From: Trichoderma breve
Taxonomy: Eukaryota; Ascomycota; Sordariomycetes; Hypocreales; Hypocreaceae
NCBI RefSeq assembly: GCF_028502605.1
Contig: NC_079234.1
Span: forward strand, 1,798,001 to 1,862,000
Reading direction: 5' to 3'
Length of the DNA stretch: 64,000 nucleotides
The translations under genes were made by a program, and so were the position numbers. The notes beneath the pieces were generated by a model, which made no database searches, was not told where the DNA came from, and was given only the letters and a program-made list of their open reading frames with translations. Of the stretch, positions 1 to 12,048 are shown piece by piece (the stretch's first letter is position 1; every line of letters starts with the position of its first letter).

Positions 1-3000
1 TCACTTGTTCGCCATCATGGAGACCAGTGAAGATGATCAGCCATCTCCCATCACGTTTTGGGAAGGCTACCATCGAGATGACCTCACCTTAATGACTATT
101 AAGGATTCTACACAACAAGATTATGATACAGACAAGTCTCCAGATATCGAGTAAGCCGTAGCATAGATGCTATAATTCCCTCGATGCTATTATTTGATTA
201 GGATTGACTGAAACTAGATGTTCGCAGTGTTGTCCATGTCATGCCGGTTGGTCAAGCGGATGAACGGCTGAAGCTCGATACTCTTCTTCTAGAGTCAGTG
301 GCTTCCAGACGAAGAGAATTTGTTTTCCTGTACCATATAGGGAGCTTACTGGCTGGCGAATTCACGGGCCAGTCTATTGATGGCCTTGCCCGAAAATTGC
401 TGCAAAGTCTCATATTTTTCCAGCAGAGAGCTGAACAGGTCTGATTACACGCCCCTGCCTTGATACGGATATCATTTGCACGACTGAGCTAATATGGAGA
501 GTAGCCATCAAGAAGAGCGTTGGTGTTTGTTGCCTACGATTTGGGGGATTTAATTGTCAAAAAGGTATGTATGCGCATAATCTCATGAACCGGTCATCTA
601 TGAGAAGCGCTGATCGTGATAGGCCATCTGCATCGCTGGCGCAAATGAGCAAGAATGGCCAGGAATTTTCATGAGCGCCGCTCAGTTTGTATGTGTCGAT
701 TTTCTCTTCCGCAGTCTATGGATCTTTTTCTTAACAAACCTTTATGTCGCCTTTCTCCTATCAATTACCCCCTTAATTAATACAATGCTACAAATTCTGA
801 CAAGAATTGAGTAGATATTCGCAGGCGGCTTCCAAAGAGCAAATGACTCACAATTGCTCTATTCCAAAGTATTCGACTTCCTCATGTCTCGAAAGGACAC
901 CTCATGGGAACGAGCTTTGTCACCTGAATCAATCAGTAGTCTTACAAAGTGCACAGTGGAAATTACTGAAGCTTTTATCGCTTCCAAAATAACGCTTCGA
1001 AGCCAGGTTATAAGTCTTTATGCAAATGTGGTAGGGCAAGAGGAGAAGATATCATATGTAAAGTATCCATATGGCGTTATGACAGAAAGTCTTTTACTCA
1101 TATTTTGTGTAGATATTTGATCAAGCCACCGCGACAATGGGGGTGCCAAACGAGATCATACTTCGAGAACAAAAGCAGAAAGACAAAGAGCCATTTTGGG
1201 ATTTACATAACACAGTTTGTTCTAACATTAAATGTGAGTAAACCTCTCATATTTAAGATCGTTTGACTGACATACCAAGCTTGGCTCCCTCACGAGTCTT
1301 GGATTCCCTTTCAGCAATCCCTTTTGGCAGTAACTTCGGCACATCGTCCGTTGTCGTCAACATGTCTTGACGATTCACACCCGGTGTTTAACAGCACTGA
1401 ATATGAAACATGGATGGCATCTGCTGGTGCGCGCATACTATATGTTTCTGGTGATGATCATAACGCGGTAACGGAAGCTGCTGAACAGGTATTCCTCGAC
1501 TGGAGGCTCAAACAAAGAAAGAATCGGAAGGAAGGGGTAGTATTCTTACCCATCTCGTTTGTTTTCTCTGCCCGTGACCCAACACGCTCTTCAATGAAGG
1601 ACATGATCAGCTTGCTCCTGGTCTCATATCTTTCTGGCATTGCAATTGCGAAAGGCGACCCATTGCCTGGAGCCATAAGAGATCAGTTGGTGCTTCAACA
1701 CGCATGGACGGAAACGGATCTCTTCAAGCTTTTGGCAATATTTTCCCGCGAGTTTATGGGCTTCAATTTGGTTCTTCTACTTCAGAATATCGACGAATGC
1801 GACAAACACAGTCGAGATACATTCTGGGATGTGCTGAGCGCCTTCGCAACCAGGAGTGAAACGCGGTTCAAGGTAGTGGTTACATGCGGGAAATCCCTTG
1901 ATCTTCATGATGAACTACGCCACTGGGCAGATATCCCGGTCGACACATGGATTCTCCCGGATGATATGGATGAGTCGAACGAGAATGCTGAGGATGATTA
2001 CCCGGATGACCTGGTCTCTACCTTTTGTCCCGGTGGGCATGGCGAGACTGAAATTAGGCCGAAGCTTGAAGAGCTGAAGCTTATGAAGAAAGAAAACCGA
2101 GACATGATTCTTAAACTGATAGGGGAAATTACTAACTGGCCCCAAGAGCTGTCAACAAAGGCATTGCACAAGTTCTCTTCTCACCTCCGAGCCGTTACCT
2201 TGGCTTCTACACCAGCTGATATTTTGAGAAAAGCTCTACGAAACGTTGCTCATCAGGAGGGCCTCAGCTGGATTTTGGGATGGCTCTTTAAGGGGCAACG
2301 ACCCCTAAGCTACCCTGAACTGGCAATGATGCTGTACCATTACAAACGTGGAGAAACTCAAGGTTTCCAAGTACCTTCTTCTATGGAGCTAGACGACTTT
2401 CTATCGCAAATTCGGCTATGGTTTCGCGGCATCACAGAGTCTGTCAGCGGGCAGGTCCGTATCAAGGAAGAATTACGGGATTACCTGCAGAATGAGTTGA
2501 GCAGCATTTGGGCGGAATCAGCATCACCTGGCGCCATCACGACATTTTTACTCAATTACTTGAAAGCACCCAATATTCAGCAACGGCTAGAATCCATTAA
2601 CAAAGAGTATCAGTCTCGAGTTGAGTCTTCTGGTGAAGCCATTACGCCACCGCTTATCTCGGATGGACAAGACATTATATTCTATGCTATTCAGGCTCTC
2701 CCTTATCATCTATCCGAGAATCCTGTCGTCTTAAAGAGTATCAAAGATGAATTGATGGCTAGCGACGGCAAATTGACAACATGGTCAAAGGCATACTGGG
2801 CTATGAGCAACCCATTCTCCCGTCCCGAATCTGGAGCTTTACATTCGCCTTGTGAAACACTTCTTGCGCTGGGGAATCTGAAGCCGGAAGCCATTACCAT
2901 TCTCAAGGAGATGCAGCATTCATCACTCTCATCTACAACTGGTAGCCGCGCGAAGAATAGCTCACCAAAATCACCAGATTTAGACTCTCTATCCAAGGCG

Positions 3001-5980
3001 ATTAGAGAGGCAAATGAGGATGTCGCGGTGTCTATTGCAGAGGAGCTGATTTCCGCATCCAAAAGACAAGATCAAGACTACGAGCATATTGACGGTTCAA
3101 AGTTTAGCTCAAAATTACCCTGGCCGTCGTGGTTCCTATGGAGAGCAGTATATCTTAACATGGTCCGATTAGTTACGTTGCTCGTGAACGACGGCATCGA
3201 CCTAGACCCAACAGATGGAGGTCCCGAATTCTTTCCATCTCCGCTCTACATGGCCTCCCGTCTATGCCACGACCAGATAATAGACATACTGATAGAGCAT
3301 GGGGCCAATCTCCATGTGAAGAGACTGAACAAATACAAGCCAGTACAGACTGCGACTTCCAATGGTAGTATGCATGGCGTCAAGCTTATGATATCCAAAG
3401 ATGCCTCGCTTCTGGAGAGTCAGGAACCGGAAACACCACTATATTTCGCGGCCCTCGAGGGTGGCTGGGCCATGGCAAAGATGCTATTAGATCTTGGAGC
3501 CGATCCAAACTCAGGATTAGGGGAGAGACCGAACTATAGATGGGCTCCTCTTGTCGTTGCAGTAGAGGGGAACCATCTTAAGACAGTGGAGATTCTACTC
3601 GAAAACAAAGCAGATCCTAACATTTGCGGACCAAACAATCTGGACACTCCACTCTGGTTTGCAGCTATCAAGGCAGCGAGTGCGGACATGGTTCGCCTCC
3701 TCCTCGATCACGACGCAGATCCCAATCACGAACTGCTAAATCCGCCATTACCTATAGAATTGGTAAGATCATCGGTATCAGTCAAGGATAAGCTTGCTAT
3801 CTTCGAAGTTCTCATCAAAAACTCACCCCCCGTTCGGATCAATGCAACCGACGGGGAGATTATGACGCCGCTCCTCTACGCCGCAGAGGCGGGAGAATTG
3901 TCTCTGGTGACATGGCTTCTAGAGCACGAGGCAGATGTCAACGGCACAGACAACCTTGGCCGCAGCGCCCTCTGGTATGCCATTAAGAATTTGCGTGTAG
4001 AGGTAGTCCGCGAGCTGCTGAATTGGAAGCCCCAGCTGAACAACTTGACCACAAGCGGACAGCCGCTTGTCGAAATTGCAATAGAGGACGTCGAAATCAT
4101 GCGGATGCTGCTAGATGCTGGTATCGACATGGAGCAGCCAAACTACAACAATCACACTGTCCTCAATATCGCCGTTGATTGGAGGAAGACGGAGGTTGTG
4201 AGGCTCCTGGTTGAGAGAAAGGCGAACATGTACCACTGCGGCAACGGCGGCTGGAATGCAATTACGATTTCAACCTGGAGTACTGCAGACCCGCAGATTC
4301 TGCGAATTTTGGCAGATGGCGGTGCAAATCTTGGTGTGGTTCATCCGGAGACTGGAAACACTCCCCTGCATTTCGCCATGGCCTGGCAGGAGGAGGAGCT
4401 CACCAAGATCATTCTAGAACATCGCAAGAGCATTGATCTGGAGAAGCGCAACAACTACGGCAGAACACCTCTTTTGTATGCCTGTGGAGAGGATAACGAA
4501 GACTGCATCGAGCTCCTCGTCAAAGCTGGAGCCGATGTCAATGCGGAAGATCAATGGGGCTGGACAGTCCTATCGCTTGCTGCGAGACGCGCGCTCAAGG
4601 CCCATGTCACTGACCTGCTCCTCGCACAGCCAGATCTTAAAATAGACGCTGAAGGGAAAACCAAAGGGACCGCGCTGATGGTGTCGTGTCGTTCGCTGAA
4701 CCGTGAAATGGTAACCAAACTCCTTGCCCACGGAGCTGATGCGAACATATCGGTCAAGGAGCTATCTTACAACAGCACGGCGATAAAATCTGCCTGTATA
4801 CCCTGGAAGGAACTGTACGATGATAAAAAGAACGAGATGGATGGAATTGTTTCCGAGTTGATCGCCAATGGAGCTGATGTCAATGCCGTGGGAGGATGCA
4901 ACATCTACAATGCCATTTGTGCAGCCTCTTTTGCAGGCTTCGCCAGTACCATCAACCTTCTTCTTGATAAAGGGGCTTCCGCGCAAGACCCTGATCCTTT
5001 AGGTCGACTCCCGATCCACTATGCTGCCGCGAATGGCGTCAAGAATTTCGAGGCAATAGCCCTTGTCCACAAGGGAGATATTTTGGTCTGCGACCGCGCC
5101 GGCAAGAACGCTCTACACTGGGCCGCTCAGTTCGGCAACGTGAAGACGATTGAAGCTATCCTGGAGCTTCTGGACTCTTCACCAAAAAAGAGAAAGGAGT
5201 ACGTCAATCAAGCTGATATTGATGGCTGGACGCCGCTTTGCTGGGCCGTACGCCCTGTTACTGTGCGCCTTGGGCCTGACTCGGAGTCTGAGCCCCGTGA
5301 TTATGTCAAAACCGTGAAATATCTCATTGAGCAAGGAGCCGATTGTTCAGTCAAATTTACCATGGGAACGGGCAAAAATGTCGAGACGTTTACTCCCGTG
5401 GAGATGGCCAGGCTCTGTGGCGCTGCCGTTGCCAGCGAGATCATCGACATGTTGGATACCAGCCTGGATGACAGCTTAGCAAACGGTACAGAGAGGAAAA
5501 GCAGCGACGCCAATAAGCCGAGTAAAAGATATAAGTCAAAAACAGCCTATTGCGACATATGTCTAAATGTGAGTACACCCAAAGCCACCCAATTTGACAC
5601 ATCACTGCTGACAGAAACCTTGATAGACAATTTTTGGCCATTCATACCAGTGCCAGACGTGTCCCGACTTTGATACCTGCAAGAAATGCTACGGCAGAAT
5701 AGACTTTTATCACAATGATATCAGTTTTGATGACAAACAACATTCTTTTGCGTTTCGGAAAGATTACGAACAAGAATTTGAAGACCTTCCGGCTGAAGAG
5801 TCACCTGACCCTGAGAATGGAAATCAAGAGAACGTGGGTGGAAAAGAGACGGAACGATCTGATGATGGTGAGCTGCAGAAGAATGGAGACGACGAGACGG
5901 ATGACTTGGGTCTTGGGAGTTTGGATGATTTGGACGAGTTGGAGGTGGCGGAGGATGATGTACTTACTCCTCCTCCATGA
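1..5980 (+). CDS. NLR-like protein: degenerate hydrolase, NACHT-like region, ankyrin repeats, ZZ finger (5' partial)
   Basis: Eight exons fit in phase: <17-150, 228-438, 505-564, 623-688, 815-1057, 1113-1233, 1280-5568 and 5627-5980. The first ATG seen is at 17, but the frame is open to the window edge and the hydrolase fold lacks its first strands, so the true start lies upstream. From that ATG the product is 1825 aa. Residues about 70-240 look like the alpha/beta-hydrolase found at the N-terminus of fungal NLRs, but the nucleophile elbow reads AYDLGD, with Asp where Ser is expected. Residues about 320-505 resemble a NACHT: the P-loop position reads YVSGDDHNAV without GxGKS, while a Walker B-like LLLQNIDEC is kept. 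Ankyrin repeats fill about 890-1670. A ZZ zinc finger spans the last intron (CDIC, then CQTCPDFDTCKKC), followed by an acidic tail. The likely role is a cytosolic recognition or scaffold protein. Confidence 0.82.
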
Positions 5981-6426
5981 AGTTATTCTGGAGGGCATTT
6001 CAACTATATCTAATACAGATACTTTTGTGTTGAAGCTTCATTATAATCCAGTTCCAATGCTGCTGCTCGATTTCCAATCTCTTTGTACAGAACTTCGTAC
6101 ATCTAGAGGCAGCTTTTCACTTACACGTCTGTATTCGTCTCACTGACCGGAAGAGGCAATGATACTTGTGACTTGTACCTTTGTACCATCAGCCCCGCTA
6201 CCCCACCAAAAATTCCCAACGCCACAATGCCAGCCACTACCTAATAACACCAAATCCATCAATCCAATATCATATGGCCATTCTTTATCACAAACCACAG
6301 CCTCGCCTCAAAACTCCCCCATCAAATCGCATCACAACCACAGCCTCTCCCTCCTCTCTCCCCGCTCTCGAAATACACACGATACAAGCACACACATACA
6401 TGGAGTCTCGCCAATCATAACGCCCA
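5981..6426. other. Intergenic, 3' of the ankyrin gene and 5' of the SRP gene
   Basis: This stretch should hold the 3' UTR of the ankyrin/ZZ gene and the promoter of the SRP9-type gene. It is rich in C, A and CT tracts close to 6427. No coding, RNA or repeat signal was recognised. Confidence 0.5.
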
Positions 6427-6993
6427 ATGCCATACTTTAAAACGAGCCAAGAATGGCTCGACCTCTCCGTCGCTCTCCTTGAGGCTCGGCCCTCTCAGGC
6501 AAGTTTCCTTCCCCTTCATCTACCTCCAATCTTCCCTCCCCAAGCTACACCCTCAATATTCCCTCTACCAAGCCTCAGCTAACAATATCCCGCCGTCAAA
6601 CAGACCCGCGTCACCGCAAAATACTCCATCAAGCCCGTCAAACCCCGCAAAGCAGCAGACCCCAGCTCTACCTCCGCCGACGAATCCTCCTCCCCCTCGG
6701 ACCCGAAACCCCCCCGCGGCAGCCTCGTCCTCAAGACCTACGACCCCGTCAGCGGCGTCGCGCTCAAGTACCGCACCACAAAGGCCGCGGAGGTCACGCG
6801 CCTCATGTACGCCGCCATGGGTCGTCTAGGCAGGGCGCAGGCCGGCGTGCAGGACGTTCCCGAGGAGACGATGCAGGATGCTGATGCGGTTGAAACGCCG
6901 CAGGGAGAGCAGACGCCGACGCAGCAGACGCAGCAGCAGGGTGCGGCGGGAGGTGGTGGGGGTGGGAAGAAGAAGAAGAAGGGCAAGAAATGA
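6427..6993 (+). CDS. SRP21: Signal recognition particle protein, SRP9/SRP21 type
   Basis: Two exons, 6427-6498 and 6604-6993, encode 153 aa. The N-terminus (MPYFKTSQEWLDLS) followed by RVTAKYSIK and by VALKYRTTKAAEVTRLMYAA is the SRP9 alpha-beta-beta-beta-alpha layout, with a loop insertion rich in Ser, Pro and Asp, as in fungal SRP21. The tail is Gln- and Gly-rich and ends in a Lys-rich stretch (GGGKKKKKGKK) that could bind RNA. The family forms the Alu-domain part of the signal recognition particle in the cytosol. The intron starts with GCAAGT and ends with CAG, so it is a GC-AG intron; splicing at these sites keeps the frame and joins the two halves of the domain. The gene opens the housekeeping block. 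Confidence 0.88.
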
Positions 6994-7655
6994 ATATCAA
7001 GCGGGATTGAATAGACAGTGTGGCTTTTGGTTTGATATGGTGGGCATGAATGCGGACACCGAATATACTCTGCAATTTGCGTTGGAAGACACAACCTGTG
7101 GATATCAAAGGCGCAAAAGGAAGAACCTAGAAATGGAAAATGTATATGCACATCACAAGATATGAGCAGGCTCCGAGTCTTCACTTACCCGGCCTTCTAT
7201 GCCAGGCTACCTATCTGTATTCCTTAACTACGGAATATTACAAATTTCATCCAATGTGCACATCACGAAGAACGAGCAAACTCTGAGTAATCGTTCATCC
7301 AGGTCTATTTGCTGGACTATTTATTCCATAACTACGTACCCCATGCAGTGTATCATGATCCAACGCGATCCGCAATTATCATCCACTGTGGGAAAGAACA
7401 CATCGCATTCATAAGACAAAACCCAAGTGCATAAACCTAAACGCCCGCAGTGTTTGTGTGAACCTCTGAACCAATATAGCGGGAGACTCTAGAATAGTCT
7501 CCCAGTTTCAACGCCATCTTCGCCGATCCAACCCGCGGATGGCTCTTTTTGCAAATATACAAGCTTCCAATTGTGAAGCAAGAAAAGTGAAGAGATGAGA
7601 GAGAAAATGCGACAGAAGAAAAAAGAGGGGGGAATTGAGACATGACGACCATGAT
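6994..7655. other. Intergenic between two convergent genes
   Basis: This is the shared 3' region of the SRP9-type gene (+) and the RNR small subunit gene (-). It should contain both 3' UTRs. No further feature was recognised. Confidence 0.5.
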
Positions 7656-9108
7656 TTAAAAGTCATCGTCAAAGGAGAAGTCACCACCGTTGGCGTCTTT
7701 GGACTCAGCGCCGGCCTCCTCGACAACCTTCTTGGTGCTGTTCATGACACCAGCCTTCTGGTAGTCGGCGACGCGCTTCTCGAAGAAGTTGGTCTTGCCA
7801 CCGAGAGAAATGTTCTCCATGAAGTCAAAGGGGTTGGCAGACTTGTAGATCTTCTCGTTGCCGAGAGCGACAAGCAGACGGTCGGCAACAAACTCGATGT
7901 ACTGCTTCATCAGGTTGGAGTTCATGCCAAGCAGAGCGCAAGGGAGAGCCTCGGTCAAGAACTCCTGCTCAATTCGGACAGCATCAGTGATGATGTCACG
8001 GATCACCTCCTTGCTGGCACGGTTCTTGAGGTGAGAGTGCAGCAGGCAGGCAAAGTCAGTGTGCAGACCCTCGTCACGAGAGATGAGCTCGTTGGAAAAG
8101 GTCAGACCAGGCATGAGACCTCGCTTCTTGAGCCAGAAGATGGAGGCAAAGGCACCGCTAAAGAAGATACCCTCGACGGCAGCAAAGGCAACCAGGCGCT
8201 GGGCAAAGGAAGAGTTCTTGTCCTGGATCCACTTGATGGCCCAGTCGGCCTTCTTGCGAATGCAAGGAATGGTCTCAATGGCGTTGAACAGATAGCTGCG
8301 CTGGCTGTTCTCCTTGATGTAGGTGTCGATGAGCAGGGAGTAGGTCTCGGAGTGGATGTTCTCCATCATGATCTGGAAGCCGTAGAAGCATCGGGCCTCG
8401 GGGATCTGGACCTCGCCGCTGAAGCGCTCGACCAAGTTCTCGTTGACAATGCCATCAGAGGCGGCAAAGAAGGCCAGGATGTGAGAGATGAAGTACTTCT
8501 CGTCATCGTTCAGGCGGTTGTTCCAGTCGTGCAGATCCTTGGACAGATCAATCTCTTCGGCGGTCCAGAAGGAGGCTTCGGCCTTCTTGTACATTTGCCA
8601 GATCTAATTGACAATTTGTTAGTCAATTGGTGATTCCATTTTCGCTTCCCTGTGGCATAGTGGGGGTGCCACTTTACGCGTCGGCGCGCGACAGGGGAGG
8701 GGTGATTGCCCACATACCTCGTGGTACTTGATGGGGAACAAGACGAAGCGCTGAGGGTTCTCTTGCAGGATGGGCTCGTCAATCTCATCAGGCTTAATTG
8801 TAGGAGCCACGGCGGGCTTGGCCTCCTCCTTCTTGAGGGCCTCGGTAGGCTTGTGGTTGTCGTCCATCTGCTGGGCAAGGCTCTCGAGAGCGGACTCGTC
8901 GAGAGGCTGGTTCTCCTTGTTGGCAGCGTCGAAGTTGATCTTCTTGACGGGGGACTCAATCTTGAACGAGTCAATGGCAGAGGCAGCCTGTTGAAGAAAC
9001 TGTTAGCTCTTGTTTTAGATATTGTAGATGCCGTGCTCTATTTAGATCACGGCTCCGGGTGAAACTGGATGTACTCACCTGCTTGGAGGGGGTGAGTTCG
9101 GTGGCCAT
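7656..9108 (-). CDS. RNR2: Ribonucleoside-diphosphate reductase small subunit (R2)
   Basis: Three exons on the minus strand, 9108-9079, 8987-8718 and 8603-7656, encode 415 aa, a normal length for fungal R2. The protein makes the diiron-tyrosyl radical cofactor and, with the large subunit, reduces ribonucleotides to deoxyribonucleotides. The ligand signatures are all present: Asp150 in AASDG, Glu181 and His184 in MENIH, the radical Tyr188 in HSETY, Glu in AVEGIFF, and Glu and His in RDEGLH. The C-terminus ends in FSFDDDF, the acidic aromatic tail that docks on R1. The N-terminal 100 residues are variable and carry the Lys/Pro-rich leader seen in fungi. Both introns lie in this leader. MluI cell-cycle boxes upstream and in intron 2 suggest S-phase control. 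The long reading frame on the opposite strand is a codon-bias shadow. Confidence 0.96.
8676..8681. promoter_or_regulatory. MluI cell-cycle box (MCB) in RNR2 intron 2
   Basis: ACGCGT lies inside the second intron of the RNR small subunit gene. MCB is the binding core of the MBF complex (Swi6/Mbp1 type) that drives S-phase genes. As an intronic site it is less certain than the two upstream copies. Confidence 0.4.
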
Positions 9109-9309
9109 TGGTTATGATGGTAGACGAAGCGAGGCAAGACAAGACAGCAGGGCAGAGCGCGTAAATTGAAATGAAGAAATCAAAAGCGAAATTAATTGCT
9201 CTGAGATGCTGTGCAGACGCGGTGGTTTGACAGAGAAGACAATTCTAGCATCGCGGGTGGCGCCAGAGGTTTTTGTAACGAGCAGAGCAGCGCTGTCACG
9301 TGCGGCGCG

Positions 9310-9315
9310 ACGCGT
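9310..9315. promoter_or_regulatory. MluI cell-cycle box (MCB) upstream of RNR2
   Basis: ACGCGT lies about 200 bp upstream of the RNR small subunit start codon at 9108. Ribonucleotide reductase genes are classic MBF targets in fungi. The second copy at 9528 strengthens the assignment; function is inferred. Confidence 0.55.
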
Positions 9316-9527
9316 TCAGGACGTGTTTCCAGCGGGTCGCTACAGCGGGTCTGGACAGCCTATTAAGCATCCCTGGGAGGCTGGGCAGCCTGGATCGGGC
9401 AAGGCCTGCAGGGATGGCAGCTGGTCAACAGGTACCGAGCAGGTACTCGCCAGGGCTGCTCATCGCCATGGTGGGGTGCACAGCTGTGGTGCACCAGCCA
9501 CTGCGCAGAGTGCGGCGGCGCTGGCAG

Positions 9528-9533
9528 ACGCGT
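9528..9533. promoter_or_regulatory. Second MluI cell-cycle box upstream of RNR2
   Basis: A further ACGCGT lies about 420 bp upstream of the RNR small subunit start codon. Together with 9310 it forms a spaced pair, as is common in MBF-controlled promoters. Confidence 0.5.
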
Positions 9534-11053
9534 GAAGCAGCTTGGTCGCGTCAAGGTATTGCGCTACCTTGATGACTCCATGATCCTGGCTGGCTTTGAA
9601 TGGCCTGGATGGCTTGAGCAAATGACGATGCGAGAGACCCTCTCTGCTCCCTGTTTATCAATCTTGAATCAGCAAAAACAAACACCTTTGGATCTCGTGT
9701 CAGTGGGGCGACAGTCAGGCTGTGATTTTTTGTTTTCGCCGGAGCTCTCTCGTACAATGCAACAGCGTATAACATACATACAATATGCTAGTACTTTCTA
9801 CCACTAGACGTTCGTATGATGGAACAGCTTCACAGAATATCACAAACGTGGGACAAGTGCAAGCAAGCATGGATGAGTCGTTTGGACGAGACCCAACTGT
9901 GTCTCTGTTCCAGCAACTCCGAGCGAGAAGCTCCAGAGCGTGGGGCCGCAGGTCTGAGCTCTGGAACGCGAGAAATCTCCATACGGGCGTCATGACTTTT
10001 GAGTTTCACGCTCAGGCTTGCTTACTTGGTACTAGCAACCACTCTAGACACAGTCTTATGAAATTGTGACTGAGAATTACAAAACCAATTGCAAAATAGC
10101 GAGCCTCGCTCGGCGGAGATACGAGGAACCCAGGCACAGCATTGCATTGTTTTTGAGTACTGTACGAGTACCGACAAGCCGACTCTGCAGGGTGCCCTGT
10201 CTCGCTACAGTAGTGCGTAGGTACAATATGCAGCTAGGGCTGGCTTCTGCAAGGCGATTTGCATGCAGCTCAAGCTACAGAAGAATATGGATCCCTGCCC
10301 TAGTCTTCATGTTGTCTTACTCAACGTGGCAGCACGTCGTTAATCAGCGTGACATGAAACCATAAGACATCCGTGGATATGTACGAGTACAAGTCATGCA
10401 GGTACATACAAAGGAGAGGAACGCTGCCTTCACCGCAACAAATCGTGCTGCTCTTAGTAAAGCATGACTACCTTAGTAGTATGCAGTCCCTTGTTGTCTC
10501 TTGTCTGAAACAGTCGGACCCTTTACCAACCTGATGCACTTGAGCAGCATTATGCTGCATATATTGTACTGTACTGGATTTATTTTCATCTATCTAGGCT
10601 TGATATCTAACTAGTACTTTGCAATGCGAAACAAGGCGAGTCTTAGTCTAGTAAAGCAGATTGATAGGTAAAGCACACTATGGTATCAAGCAATATTCCC
10701 AACCCATTCATTCCAGCCCTTTTAAAATCCTCAGAGCGACGCGTTGCAAAAGTCTTCGCGCAATTACCATTATTAATGAATGCCCCTCCTCAACCCCCCC
10801 GTTTTTGGTCTTTTCCCATCAATGGGGCTATCGAAATGCATGAGATCCACTCCCAGAGCTTCACAGCTTCATAATTGTACAAAGAAACACGTTCCAGACA
10901 TGCGCAAAACTCCCGTTGCTAGACAAAGGAGATGCAACCAACAAAGGAAACAAACAAAGAAAACTCGTAGCGGACGTTTAGACAACCGATCCAACGATAT
11001 ACGCACTCCCCGCTTAAACTAACAAACAACCGTACAAATGTCTAAAGAGGGCC

Positions 11054-12048
11054 TCAGTGTCGCCTGCCTGAGTGCTTTCCAGTCCGTCGTGATTCGTTAT
11101 ACTGCGACTCTGAGTAGATCTGGCCCATTTCAACGTCGCGCGGGCGATTCTGGCTGCGGCCAAAGAATCCGCGACTATCGTGAACCCGATCTGGCACTCG
11201 TGGGGCGGCCGGCTCCTGAGCTTCAGGCCGGGCCGGAGAGGGTCGGCGAGACGGAGGGTCCGACTGATACTCCGGGGGGTCTTCCCGCTGAATCCTGTCG
11301 TACTCTTCGGGGCTGCTAGGGTCAACGGCCGGGATGGGTTGTCCGCTTTTCCGTAGTTCCTTTTTGCCCTTTTGACGCAGATGCTCCTCCAGCAGTGCTG
11401 CGTTGCGGGTGTTGGCGCGGAAAACGGCATCAGCCAAATCTCCAATGAATGGAACCAGTCCGACAGCAAAGTCGAGAATGATGTTGAACAGCATCTGGAG
11501 TCGGATTGAGGTTGGAAGGCCGCCCTCTACTTGACAACACGTCCGGTACACCATAAAGGCCATAAAGGCATCGAGTGCATCGCCAGCGCTGTGATGTATG
11601 TTAGCGATAAAACCCAATTGATCTGCACAAGTCTAGGGTGAGTGGTGGGGTGCAACACTTACGCAGGGATCAAACCGATGACGCTGCTCCAGCCAAAGCG
11701 AATTCCCAGAAAGTTGAACAGACTCATGTCCAGACGATATGCTCGTCTCTTGACCTTTGTGAGCACCTGGCCATCGTGTTCTGAGATGCCGGGGGGCAGA
11801 GCCTTCTTGCGCTTCTTGACCTTGCCGGTAGGCCTCCCGTCGAGTCTGGTGGCGGGGACTTGCTCAAAGTAGGGATCCTAGAGCAGAAATGGTCAGTATG
11901 TCGTGATCAAGCCATGAAAAAAATAAAAATAAAATAAAATCGGCGAGATTAATCAGGTGATGTCGCAACTTACCTCTTTGCCAAACTTGTTCTTGACCGA
12001 CTCTCCTAGAATTCTCTTGCTGATTTGCTTTGCCAATATGCTCGTCAT
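11054..12048 (-). CDS. DUF4112 domain protein
   Basis: Three exons on the minus strand, 12048-11974, 11877-11663 and 11588-11054, encode 274 aa. The first 60 residues are basic and end in a Lys/Arg-rich patch (KVKKRKKALPPG). The DUF4112 core follows at about residues 80-180: FGWSSVIGLIPAAGDALDAF and later DFAVGLVPFIGDLADA, two hydrophobic segments each followed by an acidic GD motif. The C-terminal 90 residues are Pro-, Arg- and Glu-rich and look disordered. DUF4112 proteins are fungal and bacterial membrane-associated proteins of unknown function. The start at 12048 has the usual A/G context and all three exons join in phase. It is divergent from DCP2 across 1.3 kb. Confidence 0.88.

Larger units (their letters stand above)
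9109..11053. other. Long intergenic region upstream of RNR2
   Basis: About 1.9 kb separates the RNR small subunit start from the end of the DUF4112 gene. The first 450 bp holds the two MCB sites and is GC-rich. The remainder has only short, unconserved-looking reading frames and several scattered GTACNAGTAC-like motifs (for example near 10160 and 10380). No tRNA or known RNA was recognised. Confidence 0.5.

Noticed and set aside
807..992. A frame starting at the AG of CGCAG near 831
   Set aside because: Splicing at 814 gives the frame that continues the hydrolase-like domain; this alternative frame lacks any family pattern.
7635..8633. A 332-codon open frame on the plus strand
   Set aside because: It is the exact antisense of the RNR small subunit exon 3, and its Leu/Val/Asp-rich product reflects codon bias of that gene.
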